Shown piece after piece: positions 19,487-27,361 of a stretch of DNA of 64,000 nt (positions are counted from its first letter, which is position 1; each line of letters starts with the position of its first letter). The DNA lies in the NCBI RefSeq assembly GCF_041320665.1, contig NZ_CP166730.1:3410001-3474000 (forward strand), written 5' to 3'. Under the pieces are notes generated by a model. That model was not told the origin of the DNA. It did no database searches and worked only from the letters and a program-made list of their open reading frames with translations. The position numbers and the translations under genes were made by a program. The stretch comes from Comamonas sp. GB3 AK4-5 (GTDB lineage: Bacteria > Pseudomonadota > Gammaproteobacteria > Burkholderiales > Burkholderiaceae_C).

Positions 19487-20706
19487 GGATTCAACTGGTC
19501 AATGCAACACAATGACTGCCTCTGGCGCAAGGAGTGTTGGCATGAAGCAAAGACTGCGGATTTACTACACCGAAGCTCAGAAGGCACTGATGTGGGATCG
19601 CTGGAAAGCTGGTGATACCTTGCATGAGATCGGCAAGCTGTTTGACCGACCGCACACATCCATTCACACCATCCTGAGCGCGACAGGGGGTATCCGGCCA
19701 CCCGCAAGGCATCGGGCACGTTTGGCCCTGTCTCTGGCTGAGCGCGAGGAGATATCGCGCAGCCTGGCTGCAGGTGAGTCCATCCGCTGTGTAGCCAAGC
19801 GTTTGAGACGAGCAGCGTCCACCGTCAGCCGTGAACTCCTGCGTAACGGCGGCAAGACTTCCTACCGAGCTACAAAGGCAGACGAGGCGGCCTGGGAACG
19901 AGCACGTCGCCCAAAGACATGCAAGCTGGCTTGTAATCCTGAACTGGCACAGACCGTGGCAGGTAAATTGCAGAGTCAGTGGTCGCCTGAGCAAATAGCA
20001 GGGTGGCTCAAACGCACTTACCCGGGCGAGAAGGATTTGCAGGTGTCTCACGAAGCCATCTACCGCACGCTTTTTGTTCAAACACGCGGGGCTTTGAAGA
20101 AAGAGCTTCTGGAGCATCTGCGGCGTACCAGAGGGATGCGTCGCTCACGCCATTACACGCAGAAAACGCCCATCCATGGCCGGATCGTCGATGCAGTGCC
20201 CATCAGCGAGCGTCCAGCCTGTATCGAGGATCGGGCAGTGCCTGGCCACTGGGAAGGTGATCTGTTGTTCGGCGATGCCTACAGCCAGGTTGCAACGCTG
20301 GTGGAGCGCCACACCCGCTACGTAATGCTGGTCAAATTGGTGGACAAGGATTCGTACACCGTGGCAGCAGCGCTGGCCAGGCATGCGCAGACCTTGCCAC
20401 AAGAGCTCTATCGTTCCTTGACCTGGGATCGCGGACCGGAGATGGCGGGACACAAACGATTCACCGTGGCCACCGACATCCAGGTCTACTTCTGCGATCC
20501 ACAAAATCCATGGCAGCGCGGAACGAACGAAAACACGAATGGCCTGCTCCGGCAGTACCTTCCCAAGGGCATCGACATCTCAGGCTACTCGCAAGATGAG
20601 TTGGATGTGATTGCGAGGAAACTGAACGAACGGCCCAGAAAAACCTTGGGGTACAGGACCCCGGCTGAGCTGTTTAACGAATGCGTTGCATTGATCGGTT
20701 GAATCC
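19487..20706 (+). mobile_element. Complete IS30-family insertion sequence
   Basis: A 1220-base element bounded by imperfect 24-base terminal inverted repeats at 19487-19510 and 20683-20706 (21 of 24 pairs match; both ends begin GGATTCAAC). It contains one intact transposase gene. I find no clear target-site duplication, which in this family is only 2-3 bases. AT-rich DNA unlike the surroundings follows immediately on the right. Confidence 0.88.
19542..20702 (+). CDS. IS30-family transposase
   Basis: A 386-residue transposase. The N-terminal helix-turn-helix region includes LSLAEREEISRSLAAGES and AASTVSRELLRNGG (HTH_38 type); the C-terminal DDE core shows the three acidic positions in GHWEGDLLFG, LTWDRGPEMAGH and NENTNGLLRQYLPKG. 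The start MKQRLRIYYTEAQ at 19542 is chosen because AAGGAG lies 13 bases upstream; an in-frame ATG at 19512 is an alternative. No frameshift or stop is seen, so the element may be active. Confidence 0.93.
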   Translation: MKQRLRIYYTEAQKALMWDRWKAGDTLHEIGKLFDRPHTSIHTILSATGGIRPPARHRARLALSLAEREEISRSLAAGESIRCVAKRLRRAASTVSRELLRNGGKTSYRATKADEAAWERARRPKTCKLACNPELAQTVAGKLQSQWSPEQIAGWLKRTYPGEKDLQVSHEAIYRTLFVQTRGALKKELLEHLRRTRGMRRSRHYTQKTPIHGRIVDAVPISERPACIEDRAVPGHWEGDLLFGDAYSQVATLVERHTRYVMLVKLVDKDSYTVAAALARHAQTLPQELYRSLTWDRGPEMAGHKRFTVATDIQVYFCDPQNPWQRGTNENTNGLLRQYLPKGIDISGYSQDELDVIARKLNERPRKTLGYRTPAELFNECVALIG

Positions 20707-20967
20707 ACACTCGGCAAGGGGCACTCACACATATAGCTTCCAAAAATCCAAGCGCTCGCTAGCTATTTATCAGAAAGCGAAACTTCAAAGGAGATTTTTT
20801 TGAAATCTCCACACAAACGTTGAATGACGATTATGGATTGGATACACCGTCATGTCTGTGAGCATCGCATGCCAGCCTCCAGAGGTCGGCAGAATAAATA
20901 ATCGCCAAACTCAGCTACCGCCAAATACTGTGGTTACAGCACCATGCGAAAGTCAAGTCCTTAGTTT
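20707..20967. other. AT-rich gap after the IS30 element
   Basis: AT-rich sequence unlike the flanking chromosome. It contains a small hairpin (GGAGATTTTT/GAAATCTCC near 20791-20812). No convincing gene or RNA is seen. Confidence 0.5.
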
Positions 20968-21204
20968 TCATGATGCCAACACGCCCCCGGCGATAAATAG
21001 CGCAAATCCCAAATACCAGATCCGCATGAACCACGGATTGGCTTCATACTTTCTCGCATAGACGTAAACGTAAAATGGCAAAATAAAACAAAGTACTCCC
21101 CGGAGAGGATTGCTAGTGAAAGCACGAAGCGCAATTCCAAACTGTGCCGCAGCAATTGAGGTTAGGCCAAGCAAAATTGCAATCGTCGGAAGATATATAG
21201 GCAT
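20968..21204 (-). CDS. Small membrane protein, hypothetical
   Basis: A 78-residue protein with at least two hydrophobic segments (residues about 6-26 and 35-50) and a third weaker one at the C-terminus (LGFALFIAGGVLA), with VYVYARKYEANPWFMR between. Its lower GC and isolated position right of an IS30 element suggest transfer. I recognise no family. It may belong with the secreted protein at 21310, transcribed toward it on the same strand. Confidence 0.55.
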   Translation of the reverse strand: MPIYLPTIAILLGLTSIAAAQFGIALRAFTSNPLRGVLCFILPFYVYVYARKYEANPWFMRIWYLGFALFIAGGVLAS

Positions 21205-21309
21205 AAATGGACTAACTAACGGGATTTATCCCGAAGGCCTCGCGGGATATTTTTTAAAAACCGGGAATTTCTTGAGATACCGTTGAAAAATAGCTAGGCC
21301 AACCGGCCA

Positions 21310-21705
21310 TTAAAATTCAAAACGAACGTCTTTAACAATGTGGTGCTTGCCCCAGTGGAAATTACAAACTCGCGCAACCTCAGCACCTTCTTTGCTTTCA
21401 GGAACACATCCGCCTTTGATCGTTACAGATTTCCCCCCTTGCTTTGACAATGGAAATTCTATGGTGAGCCCTTCCGGGATCACATGGTCAAGCTGGACGT
21501 TCTCGGAGTAATCATCGACGAGGGCAAATATCATGACCTTATCGGCCTTCAACGTATAGAGGTCATGCTGGAAAGCGGCCCCAGGCAAAAGACACATCTC
21601 AATTACGGAATTCTCGACCGTCTGTTGCCTACATTGTGGTGGCTCGGCTGCTTGCACGAAAAATGATGCACACAAAAATCCTATAGATAGAGCAATATTT
21701 TTCAT
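21310..21705 (-). CDS. Secreted hypothetical protein
   Basis: A 131-residue protein with a clear Sec signal peptide (MKNIALSIGFLCASFFVQAA, cleavage about residue 20) and three to four cysteines in the mature part, consistent with disulfides in the periplasm. The family is not recognised. Composition is AT-rich against its neighbours. It lies 105 bases upstream of the small membrane protein on the same strand. Confidence 0.62.
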   Translation of the reverse strand: MKNIALSIGFLCASFFVQAAEPPQCRQQTVENSVIEMCLLPGAAFQHDLYTLKADKVMIFALVDDYSENVQLDHVIPEGLTIEFPLSKQGGKSVTIKGGCVPESKEGAEVARVCNFHWGKHHIVKDVRFEF

Positions 21706-21791
21706 TGAATTTTATCTCTGATGAAGAAGAGAATCGGGAGATACAACCTAGTCAAAACCTGATTTTCTCTTAGGCGGAAATCAGCTAAATT

Positions 21792-22091
21792 CTAAGTCGC
21801 GCGAGATGAATTCACCTCATAAACCTTCAAATCCCTATCCCCAATCCCCAGCCCCACCCAACTCCCCCGCCACGTCTGAATATGCTCCGACGCAAAATGC
21901 GCATCCAGCGCGGCCTGGTCGGTCCAGCATTCCTTCACATGAATCAGCCCGGGCACAAACAAGTCCTCGGCATAGCCATATTCCAGGCAGCCCGCCTCGG
22001 CGCGTGAGGCTTCGACCATGGCCCGCATCACGGGTTTGGCACGTTCCAGGTTTTCGGGCGGCAGGCGCACAGTGCCCACGATCAGCAGCAT
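21792..22091 (-). CDS. Antibiotic biosynthesis monooxygenase (ABM/YgiN-like) protein
   Basis: A 99-residue ferredoxin-like ABM-domain protein. It starts MLLIVGTVRLPPENLERA and has the conserved EAGCLEYGYAEDL, LIHVKECWTDQAALDAHFASEH motifs of putative quinol monooxygenases such as YgiN. These act on quinols or simply bind small aromatics, without cofactor. An in-frame start at 22184 is possible but adds an unrelated leader. It marks the return to high-GC DNA after the AT-rich patch. Confidence 0.82.
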   Translation of the reverse strand: MLLIVGTVRLPPENLERAKPVMRAMVEASRAEAGCLEYGYAEDLFVPGLIHVKECWTDQAALDAHFASEHIQTWRGSWVGLGIGDRDLKVYEVNSSRAT

Positions 22092-22260
22092 TTCGGACTC
22101 CCCATAGAAAACGCCCCCACGCCGAAGCGAGGGGGCGATGTTGGTGAAACATCCTAAAAGGTCAAACGTACCGAATCCTGACAAGCAGCTGCCGCATTCA
22201 AAATAGGAGCAGCTGGTGCAGACAGGCCAAGGGCTAGAGGCTGCAGCGATGTTTAGCTGG

Positions 22261-22312
22261 CCCCCATCCCCGCCTTCCCCCGGCGGGGGAAGGTGTCATA
22301 CCGGCAGGCGCT
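22261..22312 (-). repeat. Hairpin repeat R2, copy 2 (3-prime of phnX)
   Basis: Inverted copy of 14647-14698 with 50 of 52 bases identical, including the CCTTCCCCC-GC-CGGGGGAAGG hairpin. It starts 31 bases after the phnX stop and probably acts as a transcript end or stabiliser. Confidence 0.75.
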
Positions 22313-22342
22313 GGGCATGCATGTCCCCTGGAAAGAAAGCGC

Positions 22343-23215
22343 TTATGCAGGCGTTTTGCCCTGGCGCATATCCGTCGCAATCTGCGCCAGCACCGCAGGC
22401 AGATCAGCCACGCTGCGCACCACATAGTGGGCACCGGCGGCCTTGAGTTTGGCTTCGGCCCGGGCCACGCGGGCATCGACTTCGGCAGCCCGGGCCTTGG
22501 CATATTCGGCCAGGCTGTAGCCCACCTCGTTGCCGGACAGGCTCAGGCCCACGGTCCACATGCCGGCGTTGCGGCCCTCGACGATGCCGGGCACGGTGTC
22601 GTCCACCTTGACGCAGGCGCGCACGTCGGTGATGCCCAGCGCCAGCACATTGGCCAGGGCCATGAAGGGGCCGGGGCGCCCGCCGGCGGCCAGCTCGTCA
22701 CCGGCCACCACATGGTCGGGCGCAATGCCGGCGGCCAGGGCCTGTGGCAGCAACTGGTTCAGCACCTCGCGCGGGTAGCCGGAGCAGGAGCCCACTTTCA
22801 AACCCTGGGCGCGCAGCCATTGCAGCAGCTCTACCGCGCCGGCGATGGGGGCGGAGAACTCCCCCACCTTGGCGATCTGCATGGGCATGAAGCGAGCGTA
22901 GATGGCATCCACATCCTTGTCTTCGGGAGCGCTGCCGAACTGGGCTTGCCACTGGCGGGCGATGCTTGGGTCCTGCAGCAGCTGGTGGATATGGTCCCAT
23001 TTGGACAGGCCCATGGGCCCGCGCGCCTGGGCCAGGGTGATGGTGATGCCGAAGGTGGCAAAGGCCTCGACAAAAATCTGTGTGGGTGCCAGCGAGCCAA
23101 AGTCCACCAGCGTGCCGGCCCAGTCAAAGATGACGGCCTGCAGCGGTGCCAGGTTGGCAGTGGAAGAAGAGCGCGCAGCGGCAGAAACGGCGGCGGGGTG
23201 GAGGTTCTGGGTCAT
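22343..23215 (-). CDS. phnX: Phosphonoacetaldehyde hydrolase
   Basis: Cleaves phosphonoacetaldehyde to acetaldehyde and phosphate, the second step of 2-aminoethylphosphonate breakdown. The 290-residue HAD enzyme has the nucleophile D31 in VIFDWAGTLVDFG, the Schiff-base lysine K72 in MGLSKWDHI, GSCSGYPREV and VKVDDTVPGI. The partner transaminase phnW is not adjacent. A LysR gene is divergent 240 bases away, as expected for this pathway. Confidence 0.92.
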   Translation of the reverse strand: MTQNLHPAAVSAAARSSSTANLAPLQAVIFDWAGTLVDFGSLAPTQIFVEAFATFGITITLAQARGPMGLSKWDHIHQLLQDPSIARQWQAQFGSAPEDKDVDAIYARFMPMQIAKVGEFSAPIAGAVELLQWLRAQGLKVGSCSGYPREVLNQLLPQALAAGIAPDHVVAGDELAAGGRPGPFMALANVLALGITDVRACVKVDDTVPGIVEGRNAGMWTVGLSLSGNEVGYSLAEYAKARAAEVDARVARAEAKLKAAGAHYVVRSVADLPAVLAQIATDMRQGKTPA

Positions 23216-23455
23216 GGCGGAGAAGTTTCAAAAAAGTGAGCTGTCTGTGCTGGTGCAGTATGCGTTTCAAGGTATTCCCATGCAGGGCCTGCATACCGGC
23301 AGTAGCGACGCAGCGCAGGGTTGCGTCATTGGCAGCCATGCTAGGGCTGACATATTTCTGCCATGTGAAAGATTCAGAATCGGCCGCCATAGCTTCCATA
23401 GACAAAAGCTGGAGATGCACTCCGGCCCCCTCCCTTTCTGATTCGCCGCTTTGCC

Positions 23456-24331
23456 ATGAGTACCGCCCGCTACCGCGCCTTTGTGGCCGTGGCCCACCAT
23501 GCCAGCCTGAGCGCTGCCGCCCGCGCCCTGGGGGTGAGCCAGCCCACGGTGTCCACCCAGATTGCCGCGCTGGAGCGAAGCAGCCGCAGCGCGCTATTTC
23601 ACCGCCAGGGCTATCGCATGTGGCCCACCAGCGCCGGAGCCCGCCTGCTGCCGCTTGCGCACAAGCTGCTCGCCCTGGAGGCCGAGGCCGACTTTCTGCT
23701 GCGCGATGCCGGCCAGCTGAACCAGGGCGAGCTGAAGATTGGCGCCGTGGGCCCTTTCCATGTGATGGAGATGGTGGCCGCCTACCGCGCCCGCCACCCC
23801 GGCATGCAGCTGTCGGTGCGCGTGGGCAATTCCCAGCAGGCGCTGCACGACCTGGAGCACTACACCACCGATGTGGCCGTGCTGGCCGGCCTACACGAGC
23901 GGCCCGAGCTGCTGGCGCGGCCTTATACGCGCCACCCCATCATCGTGATGGCGCCGCTGGCCCACCCCTTTGCCCAGCGCAGCGAGATCGCGCTACAGGA
24001 GCTGCACGGCCAGCCCCTGATCTGGCGCGAGCAAGGCTCCACCACCCGCACGGCCCTGGAGGCTGCGCTGGCCGCCCATGCGGTGCAGCCGGTGACGGCG
24101 CTGGAGATAGGCAGCCGCGAGGCCATACGCGAGGCCGTGGCCCATGGACTGGGCCTGGGCACGGTCTGCGCCTCGGAGTTTGTGCCCGACCCGCGCCTGC
24201 GTCCGGTGCGCATTGCAGGCGAGCCGGCCCACACCACCACCTATGTCTATGCCATGCGCGAGCGCAGCGACAGCCTGCTGCTGAAGTCGTTCTGGGCTGC
24301 TGCGTTTGGAGAAGCTTTGCCGACTGCATGA
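23456..24331 (+). CDS. LysR-family regulator, aminoethylphosphonate-type
   Basis: A 291-residue LysR protein with the helix-turn-helix at residues 14-45 (LSAAARALGVSQPTVSTQIAALE) and a binding domain whose KIGAVGPFHVMEMVAAYRARHP resembles regulators linked to phosphonate catabolism. It is divergent from phnX, so it most likely controls phnX from the shared 23216-23455 region. Specific effector binding is inferred from context. Confidence 0.85.
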   Translation: MSTARYRAFVAVAHHASLSAAARALGVSQPTVSTQIAALERSSRSALFHRQGYRMWPTSAGARLLPLAHKLLALEAEADFLLRDAGQLNQGELKIGAVGPFHVMEMVAAYRARHPGMQLSVRVGNSQQALHDLEHYTTDVAVLAGLHERPELLARPYTRHPIIVMAPLAHPFAQRSEIALQELHGQPLIWREQGSTTRTALEAALAAHAVQPVTALEIGSREAIREAVAHGLGLGTVCASEFVPDPRLRPVRIAGEPAHTTTYVYAMRERSDSLLLKSFWAAAFGEALPTA

Positions 24332-24409
24332 GCGCTCAGGACTGCGAAGCCCTGGATTGATGCACCCCGGAGCGGGCCAGGGAAGTGGGTCGGGCACTCA
24401 GACCGCCCC

Positions 24410-24513
24410 CCACAACGGCCAGACAGCGCTTCAGGCGCGACGCTGGCCCGCAGACAGTACTTGCGTACGGCAAGGGCCAGCAACAAAGCATGAAGCGCTG
24501 TATGGCCGCCTCC
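24410..24513 (+). repeat. 104-bp nested-palindrome repeat, copy 1
   Basis: A 104-base unit with one mismatch to 27223-27326. The outer arms 24417-24433 and 24491-24507 are inverted (16 of 17 pairs), the inner arms GCTGGCCC (24442-24449) and GGGCCAGC (24474-24481) pair perfectly, and the tip carries GTAC-TTGC-GTAC. It lies between the convergent ends of the LysR gene and the radical SAM gene. Confidence 0.9.
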
Positions 24514-24545
24514 CAACGAGACAACCAAGCACTCCCAAACATTCT

Positions 24546-25688
24546 TCAAAACAAGCTCTGCTGACCTGACAGCAAGCTGTGGTGGTACAGACTGCAATCA
24601 AGCCGCACCCGCTCGCGGTTCAACCCCAGCTTGCGGCAGGCCAGGGCAAAGCGCTGGCCCAGCATATCGGCCCATGCGCCCTGGCCCTTCATGCGCTGGC
24701 CAAACTGGCTGCTGTAGACCTTGCCCTCGGCCCGCTGTTCCTCGCTGATGCCATGCAGATCGCGCACCCGCTCCAGTACGCGCTGGGCGCGGTCGGGGTA
24801 GTGCTGGCGCAGCCAGGCTTCAAACAGGGGCGCCACCTCCCAGGGCAGACGCAGCACGGCATAAAAGGCCTGGCGCGCGCCGGCCGCGTGGGCTGCGGCC
24901 AGCACCTGCTCCAGGTCATCGTTCAAAAAAGGGATTTGCGGCGCCAGGCTCACGCCCACGGGCACACCGGCCTCGGCCAGGATGCGCACGGTGCGCAGCC
25001 GCCGGTGCGGCGCTGCGGCCCGGGGCTCCAGCCTGCGGGCCAGCTCGGGCTGCAGCGTGGTGAGGGTGACGTACACGGCCACCAGCCGCTGGCGCGCCAG
25101 CGGCACCAGCAGGTCCAGATCGCGCTCCACACCGCTGCCCTTGGTGACGATGGAAAACGGGTGGCGCGCCTGGGCCAGCACCTCGATCACACGCCGCGTC
25201 AGCCCCAGCTCGCGCTCTATGGGCTGGTAGCAGTCGGTGACCGAGCCCAGCATCACGGGCGCGGCCCGGTGGCTGGGCCTGGACAGCTCGGCCCGCAGCA
25301 CTTCGGGCATATTGGCTTTGGCAATCAGCCGGGTTTCAAAGTCCAGCCCCGGCGAATAACCCAGATAGCCGTGGGTGGGCCGGGCATAGCAATAAATGCA
25401 GCCATGCTCGCAGCCCCGATAGGGGTTCAGCCCCAGGTGAAAAGGCAGATCGGGCGAGTCGTGGCGGCTGAAGGCGGATTTGCACTGCTCCCACTCCAGT
25501 TGGGTGTGCAGGGCGGCGGGTGTAAAGGCATCGTCTTCGCCCTCAGCGCCCTGCCCCCAGCCGTCGTCCATCGCCTCGCGCGCATCGCGGGCAAAGCGGT
25601 GGGCAATCTGGCTGAGCGCGGCCCGCCCCTTGTGCAGCGTGACGGGCTGCAGGGCGTCGGGGGTATCAGGGTGGGAGGGCTGCGGCAT
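24546..25688 (-). CDS. PA0069-family radical SAM protein (SplB-like)
   Basis: A 380-residue radical SAM protein with the 4Fe-4S cysteines C93, C97 and C100 in NPYRGCEHGCIYCYARPTH. The sequence after it (LGYSPGLDFETRLIAK, VMLGSVTDCYQPIE, IVTKGSG, YVTLTTL) matches the PA0069 family related to spore photoproduct lyase. Function is not established, though a DNA-lesion role is plausible. A near-perfect LexA box sits eight bases upstream of the start codon, so it should be SOS-induced. Confidence 0.88.
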   Translation of the reverse strand: MPQPSHPDTPDALQPVTLHKGRAALSQIAHRFARDAREAMDDGWGQGAEGEDDAFTPAALHTQLEWEQCKSAFSRHDSPDLPFHLGLNPYRGCEHGCIYCYARPTHGYLGYSPGLDFETRLIAKANMPEVLRAELSRPSHRAAPVMLGSVTDCYQPIERELGLTRRVIEVLAQARHPFSIVTKGSGVERDLDLLVPLARQRLVAVYVTLTTLQPELARRLEPRAAAPHRRLRTVRILAEAGVPVGVSLAPQIPFLNDDLEQVLAAAHAAGARQAFYAVLRLPWEVAPLFEAWLRQHYPDRAQRVLERVRDLHGISEEQRAEGKVYSSQFGQRMKGQGAWADMLGQRFALACRKLGLNRERVRLDCSLYHHSLLSGQQSLF

Positions 25689-25696
25689 GGATTTAA

Positions 25697-25712
25697 CTGT
25701 ATATAAATACAG
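25697..25712 (-). promoter_or_regulatory. LexA (SOS) box
   Basis: CTGTATATAAATACAG matches the CTGT-N8-ACAG LexA operator with an AT-rich core, flanked by AA and TT. It begins eight bases upstream of the radical SAM start at 25688, where a bound repressor would block transcription or the leader. Confidence 0.88.
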
Positions 25713-25793
25713 TTATTTGCACAAGGTGTTTTTCACGGCCAAGGCTTTCCAGGTTGAACCATGCAGAAACAAATAGCGACCCGGTACAGTGAT

Positions 25794-25819
25794 GGAGCGC
25801 ACTACTAGCTCCTTTTTTT
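25794..25819 (+). terminator. Intrinsic terminator in the gap before rnk
   Basis: GGAGC (25794-25798), nine-base loop, GCTCC (25808-25812), then seven T. No coding gene ends upstream on this strand, so it may end a small RNA or a leader transcript. Confidence 0.6.
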
Positions 25820-25905
25820 AAAGTTGCAAGCCGCTGTCACATATCGCACTTCGGCGTGCGGGATCGCTTGGCAGAAGCGCCCGGCCGGCAGACAATGGGC
25901 CTATC

Positions 25906-25926
25906 GCACCAAGATGGTGCTTTTTT
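25906..25926 (+). terminator. Second intrinsic terminator in the gap before rnk
   Basis: GCACCA-AGA-TGGTGC followed by six T. A textbook terminator 87 bases after the previous one and 110 bases before the rnk start, again with no upstream coding gene on this strand. Confidence 0.65.
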
Positions 25927-26036
25927 CACGATGCCTTGGCCCGGACAACCCCGTTGCCCGGGCTTTTGTCCGTGTGGACTTGGCCATACAGCGCCACGCG
26001 CACGGTTCAACCCCTTCCACCGCAAGGAGCCCCATC

Positions 26037-26447
26037 ATGGAGCGCAAGCCCACCATCACTCTGTCGACCCTGGATCTGGAGCGCATCGAAGCCCTGCTGG
26101 AGAAGATGTCTGGCGATTTCCCCGGCCGCGACACGCTGGAAACCGAGCTGGACCGCGCCGATGTGCTGGAGCCCTCCGAGATGCCGGCCACCGTGGTGAC
26201 CATGAACTCCACCGTGCGCTTCACCCTGCTGGAAAGCGGCAAGACCAACACGCTGACCCTGGTCTACCCCCGGGAAATGGATGGCAGCGCGGACAAGGTG
26301 TCGGTGTTTGCCCCCGTGGGCATTGCCCTGCTGGGCCTGAGCGTGGGCGATGAGTTTCAGATGCCCAGCCCCACCGGCCAGAAGGTGACGGTGCGTGTGG
26401 ATGGCATCGACTTCCAACCCGAAAGCGCGGGCGAGCTGCACCGTTGA
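26037..26447 (+). CDS. rnk: Rnk/GreA-like nucleoside diphosphate kinase regulator
   Basis: A 136-residue protein with a short helical N-terminus and a GreA/GreB C-terminal FKBP-like domain (residues about 50-130: VRFTLLESGKTNTLTLVYP, SVFAPVGIALLGLSVGDEF). Rnk binds RNA polymerase and affects nucleoside diphosphate kinase levels; it lacks the long GreA coiled coil. AAGGAG 13 bases before ATG at 26037 fixes the start. Two intrinsic terminators in the leader (25794 and 25906) could regulate it. Confidence 0.88.
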   Translation: MERKPTITLSTLDLERIEALLEKMSGDFPGRDTLETELDRADVLEPSEMPATVVTMNSTVRFTLLESGKTNTLTLVYPREMDGSADKVSVFAPVGIALLGLSVGDEFQMPSPTGQKVTVRVDGIDFQPESAGELHR

Positions 26448-26528
26448 ACGCATGGCGCCCAGCCAGGCTGTGTGCCCGCGATTTCACTCCATGCTGAAAT
26501 ATTTAAATCCGCAGGCACAATACAAAAC

Positions 26529-27116
26529 ATGTCTCAGATCTCGCCTCTCCCTTCGCTGAATCGGCAATTCGTCTCACACTTTGGCGAAATGGGCAGCCGC
26601 TGGGGCATCAATCGCACCGTCGGCCAGATCTACGCCCTGCTCTATCTGTCGCCGCGCGCGCTGAATGCCGAGGAGATTGCCGAGACGCTGGAGTTCTCGC
26701 GCTCCAACGTGAGCATGGGGCTCAAGGAGCTGCAGTCCTGGCGACTGGTCAACCTGCGCCACCACCCCGGCGACCGGCGCGAATACTTTGAAGCGCCGCA
26801 AGACGTGTGGGAGATCTTTCGCCGCTTGGCCGAAGAGCGCCGCCGCCGCGAAATCGAGCCCACGCAGTCCATGCTGCGCTCGGCCCTGCTGGAATCGGCC
26901 CAGTCCGAAGACGAGCAACATGCCCAGCAGCGCATGCAGGAGATGTACCAGCTCATCGAAAAGCTGATGACCTGGTTTGACGATGTGCAGCGCCTGCAAC
27001 CCGAAACTGCCATGCAGCTGATGGGCATGGGCTCGGCCGTCACGCGTGTGCTGGAGATCAAGGACAAGCTCACCGGCCGCGGCAAAAAGCCCGCTAAGGA
27101 CGACAGCCAAGACTGA
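26529..27116 (+). CDS. GbsR/MarR-family transcriptional regulator
   Basis: A 195-residue winged-helix regulator. SLNRQFVSHFGEMGSRWGINRTVGQIYALLYLSP is typical of the GbsR group, followed by LNAEEIAETLEFSRSNVSMGLKELQSW (recognition helix) and NLRHHPGDRREYFEA (wing). The second half is helical and probably dimerises. No obvious target is adjacent; it is transcribed alone and ends at a strong terminator. Confidence 0.85.
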   Translation: MSQISPLPSLNRQFVSHFGEMGSRWGINRTVGQIYALLYLSPRALNAEEIAETLEFSRSNVSMGLKELQSWRLVNLRHHPGDRREYFEAPQDVWEIFRRLAEERRRREIEPTQSMLRSALLESAQSEDEQHAQQRMQEMYQLIEKLMTWFDDVQRLQPETAMQLMGMGSAVTRVLEIKDKLTGRGKKPAKDDSQD

Positions 27117-27148
27117 AAAAAGGCCTGCAGATGCAGGCCTTTGTTTTT
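27117..27148 (+). terminator. Intrinsic terminator of the GbsR/MarR gene
   Basis: AAAGGCCTGCA paired with TGCAGGCCTTT, followed by GTTTTT, starting right after the stop codon. Confidence 0.88.
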
Positions 27149-27222
27149 GCGCGCATCACCACAACGCACGGTATTGGGTGGCAGGAGTGGGTCAAAAAAC
27201 CGCAGCGGGCCCCAAAGCACAA

Positions 27223-27326
27223 CCACAACGGCCAGACAGCGCTTCAGGCGCGACGCTGGCCCGCAGACAGTACTTGCGTACGGCAAGGGCCAGCAACAAA
27301 GCATGAGGCGCTGTATGGCCGCCTCC
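27223..27326 (+). repeat. 104-bp nested-palindrome repeat, copy 2
   Basis: Matches 24410-24513 with a single A-to-G change at 27305 in the right outer arm, creating a second mismatch there. It again lies between convergent gene ends (GbsR/MarR and DUF3014 genes). Confidence 0.9.
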
Positions 27327-27361
27327 AAACGATTAACCATCCACGGCCTTCAGGGCTGGCT

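Noticed and set aside
19477..20715. Target-site duplication around the IS30 element
   Set aside because: The bases outside the inverted repeats do not give a matching 2-3 base pair duplication under the boundaries chosen.
24345..24569. Short peptides encoded through the 104-bp palindrome
   Set aside because: The same peptide stretch recurs at 27131 only because the repeat is duplicated; the sequence is explained by the palindromic structure.
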